DNA from: JAJCYL01 sp040222875
Lineage (GTDB): Bacteria > Bacteroidota > Bacteroidia > Cytophagales > Cyclobacteriaceae
Direction of reading: 5' to 3'
NCBI GenBank assembly: GCA_040222875.1
Contig: JAVKCG010000005.1
Coordinates: 186,001-250,000, forward strand
DNA: 64,000 nucleotides
The translations under genes were made by a program, and so were the position numbers. Below are positions 61,749 through 64,000 of this stretch, piece by piece; position 1 is the first letter of the stretch, and each line of letters starts with the position of its first letter. The notes under the pieces were generated by a model. It was not told the DNA's origin. It ran no database searches and was given only the letters and a program-made list of their open reading frames with translations.

Positions 61749-62026
61749 AAATTGATGGATTTCCAAAAATAGTGGGCTGTGTAGCTCAGTATCAGAGATG
61801 CAATCAAAATGAATTTTATTGGATGCTTTTTATACAAATTGATTAATTGAATCCGATAGATTTTCCTCACTACTGAGCCGTAATTACCATCAACTTTTTC
61901 GATGTATTGATTAGCTTCGTTAAATCCCATGAGGTCAATCAATAACCTGTAATCCGAATCTGGAATATTGTGTGGGTTGTACAAAACTCTCAGAACTACC
62001 TGGCAAAGTAGAAAAAGATCAGCCAT
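61745..62026 (-). CDS. Small membrane protein overlapping nhaD, unknown
   Basis: This 93-residue frame starts inside nhaD (31-nt overlap) on the same strand and ends in a 4-bp overlap with rocD. It has a charged middle (NIPDSDYRLLIDLMG) and a C-terminal hydrophobic helix (about 70-86). It could be a true partner translated by coupling, or a later start at the internal Met could apply. I cannot assign a family. Confidence 0.5.
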   Translation of the reverse strand: MADLFLLCQVVLRVLYNPHNIPDSDYRLLIDLMGFNEANQYIEKVDGNYGSVVRKIYRIQLINLYKKHPIKFILIASLILSYTAHYFWKSINF

Positions 62027-63489
62027 ACAATTACAAACAACGGCAGCAGGATCGGAATGGAGTACCTGATAATGTAGCCAAAGAATGATGGCATTTTGAT
62101 ACCCACCTGTTCTGCAATTGATTTAACCATAAAGTTGGGGCCATTGCCGATATAGGTCATTGAGCCAAAGAAAACCGCAGCCACTGAAATAGCCTTGAGA
62201 TAAAGTATTGAGTCAGGATAACCGCCTTCACTGAAGGCTATTACTTCTTCAATATTGCTAATTGACCCACCCTTGGCAGCCATAGCGGCAGTTAAAAAGT
62301 TAATATATGTAGGTGCATTATCAAGGAAACCCGATAACAATCCGGTGCCCCAATAAAGGGTGTTGTGGGTAATCATTTCGGTACCTTCCGGCGAAGCCGC
62401 ATAATTAGCGACAAGCTCCAGCGCCGGCATCATGGTGCCAAAAATGCCAATAAATATGAAAGCCACCTCTCGAATTGGCTCAAAATTGAAATCATTCCCT
62501 TTCAATGCATCAACACTGGCAAACTTGTGACTGAAATAGGCACAGGTCAACATGATTATTTCCCTTAGGTATGAGAATTTCTGACCATGATATTCGATAG
62601 CAGGCACCCAGTCCAAAACGTTAGGATCCAGGAACACAGCACAAACTACAACGAACAACCAACCGAAATTTTTCTTCCCGGTGATCGTAATCTTATCGGT
62701 GTAATCTGGATTGTCTTCCCCAAAACTATAATCGGCCTTATTTCCTTTATCAAAGAAATAAAACATTATGGCCAGGATAACAATGGCAAAAGCCCATGGG
62801 ACAAGGTTGTGGGTAAGCGTCCAGAAAAATGGCACCCCTTTTAAAAACCCAAGAAATAATGGCGGGTCACCGATCGGGGTTAACGATCCTCCGATATTAC
62901 TTACCATAAATATGAAGAAAATGATATGGTAGGATTTAATCCTATTCCTGTTTAGCCTGATGAAAGGACGGATCAATAGCATTGAAGCACCTGTGGTTCC
63001 AATCACATTGGCTATGATCGACCCGACTATTAAAATACCCACGTTAGTTATGGGTTTTGCTTCTTTGTCAACATCGATCATAATACCACCAGAAGCGATG
63101 TAGAGGCCAGCCAATAAAGCTATGAACTGGACATACTCAGCAAGATGATGTATAGGTGTACTTACATTATGCAATACGAAGATGTAGTAAACCACCACGA
63201 TCACCGCAAGAAGAATTGCAATTATAGGGTAGCTTTTATGCCAGAAGTGCTCATAAAAAAGTGGTCCCGTTGCGATCATCAATAATAGAATAACAAAGGG
63301 AAGTACACTCCAGGCGGCTGGCTTGATACTATCACCATGACCACCATCATCTGACGCCACTGTTTCAATAATGGATTCAACCTCTTCTGAACTGGATACC
63401 GATTCAGCAAAAGATTCTGTTGATACACAAAGTACCCCAAAAATGAGGATAATCAACAATCTATAAATCCAAGGCCTTCTAGAAATCAT
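61996..63489 (-). CDS. nhaD: NhaD-type sodium/proton antiporter
   Basis: This 497-residue membrane protein has a signal-like N-terminus (about 8-28), an acidic spacer and about twelve helices. NhaD hallmarks include IASGGIMIDVD, NVIGTTGASMLLIRPFIR, NIGGSLTPIGDPPLFLGFL and FLDNAPTYINF. It exchanges sodium for protons across the inner membrane, which suits a marine organism. It is divergent from the DUF427 gene with a 238-nt gap. Confidence 0.94.
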   Translation of the reverse strand: MISRRPWIYRLLIILIFGVLCVSTESFAESVSSSEEVESIIETVASDDGGHGDSIKPAAWSVLPFVILLLMIATGPLFYEHFWHKSYPIIAILLAVIVVVYYIFVLHNVSTPIHHLAEYVQFIALLAGLYIASGGIMIDVDKEAKPITNVGILIVGSIIANVIGTTGASMLLIRPFIRLNRNRIKSYHIIFFIFMVSNIGGSLTPIGDPPLFLGFLKGVPFFWTLTHNLVPWAFAIVILAIMFYFFDKGNKADYSFGEDNPDYTDKITITGKKNFGWLFVVVCAVFLDPNVLDWVPAIEYHGQKFSYLREIIMLTCAYFSHKFASVDALKGNDFNFEPIREVAFIFIGIFGTMMPALELVANYAASPEGTEMITHNTLYWGTGLLSGFLDNAPTYINFLTAAMAAKGGSISNIEEVIAFSEGGYPDSILYLKAISVAAVFFGSMTYIGNGPNFMVKSIAEQVGIKMPSFFGYIIRYSIPILLPLFVIVWLIFFYFAR

Positions 63490-63727
63490 AAACCAGCTAC
63501 AGGGTCAATATTGGTTCGGTTAAGTTGCATTAACGCCTGACGTACTAAGATATAAGCACTCCTGCCAAAACCAAATTTTATGTTTTGCATCACTCTTCTA
63601 TCGAACGATCATCAGTCATCCACAATTGATTACAGTCGTTTCATTGACACAATTGTGCTTTCATAAAACATCATAAAGATGTCGCTGGTTATTTGGTTAT
63701 CATTGACAAATTAAAAATAACTGAAAA

Positions 63728-64000
63728 ATGAAAGCAATTTGGAATGGCGAGGTGATCGCCGAAAGTGAGGATACGGTCGTTGTTGAAAACAATCATTATT
63801 TTCCTTCTGAATCCTTGAAAAAGGATTTCTTCAAAGAAAGTGAAACCCATACTGTTTGCCCCTGGAAAGGAACAGCCAGCTACTATACCCTGAATGTTGG
63901 GGGCGAACAGAACAAGGATGCTGCCTGGTTTTATCCGACACCAAGTGAACTGGCCAAAAACATAAAAGATCATGTTGCTTTTTGGCGAGGAGTCGAAGTA
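63728..64000 (+). CDS. DUF427 protein, 5' part (runs off the window)
   Basis: The visible 91 residues start MKAIWNGEVIAES and include NHYFPSES, HTVCPWKGTASYY and DAAWFYPTPS, the conserved pattern of the DUF427 family. The 3' end lies outside the window. Function unknown; it is a small cytoplasmic protein family. The 238-nt gap before it holds no gene I can support. Confidence 0.9.
   Translation, partial: MKAIWNGEVIAESEDTVVVENNHYFPSESLKKDFFKESETHTVCPWKGTASYYTLNVGGEQNKDAAWFYPTPSELAKNIKDHVAFWRGVEV

Overview
The window is chromosomal DNA of a member of the phylum Bacteroidota, most likely a marine or free-living Cytophagales-type bacterium (inference). The evidence is a PorP/SprF protein, a giant secreted protein with a type B (gliding-motility-associated, CHU_C-like) C-terminal sorting domain, PorE-like OmpA proteins, the rpmB-rpmG-DUF4295 trio, DUF5522, DUF2723, many small secreted lipoproteins, and several upstream copies of the Bacteroidota -7 promoter element TAnnTTTG. 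No rRNA, tRNA, insertion sequence, phage gene or CRISPR array was seen. Base composition looks even throughout, so there is no obvious recent island.

Layout. 1-4.5 kb: the end of a SpoIIE-type phosphatase with a STAS protein and an RsbW-like kinase (a partner-switching module), then two periplasmic SurA-like folding factors and a MoxR AAA ATPase. 4.5-29.7 kb: a surface-adhesin and signalling block. It holds a LytTR regulator, an Hpt protein, a TPR histidine kinase, two paralogous single-domain receivers, an OmpL47-like Ig-repeat protein, a kinase-less beta-propeller sensor, a secreted protein of unknown function, two OmpA-family proteins, PorP/SprF and a 3810-residue type IX secretion cargo. 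30-31.3 kb: an HD-domain/PycTM membrane protein. 31.4-43.4 kb: mixed metabolic and envelope genes (SdiA-regulated-like lipoprotein, phosphoesterase, SdpI-like protein, aldo/keto reductase, heptose kinase-like PfkB protein, quinone reductase, ECF sigma factor with an unusual partner, flavin oxidase, LolC/E-type permease). 43.4-51 kb: carbonic anhydrase, ispE, fabI, DUF1232, unknown envelope genes, psd and glutamate dehydrogenase. 51-58.5 kb: small secreted or outer-membrane proteins, a large DUF2723 glycosyltransferase-like protein and a membrane-anchored nuclease-fold candidate. 58.5-64 kb: ftsY, rpmG/rpmB, DUF5522, ornithine aminotransferase, NhaD and the start of a DUF427 gene.

How the parts may work together. 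The 3810-residue adhesin, PorP/SprF and PorE-like genes fit the known pattern in which a type B cargo is encoded next to its SprF-like partner. The downstream genes on the same strand add a peptidoglycan-binding OmpA protein, a sensor propeller, receivers and a kinase. This suggests, by inference only, a locally encoded sensing and secretion module for one large surface fibre. A clear hairpin terminator separates the adhesin from porP, so the two are probably expressed at different levels. The adhesin gene carries three tandem arrays, four units of one being near-identical at an exact 285-bp spacing.

Limits: all calls rest on reading the sequence and its translations. Domain names are from memory of the families, and residue positions are approximate.
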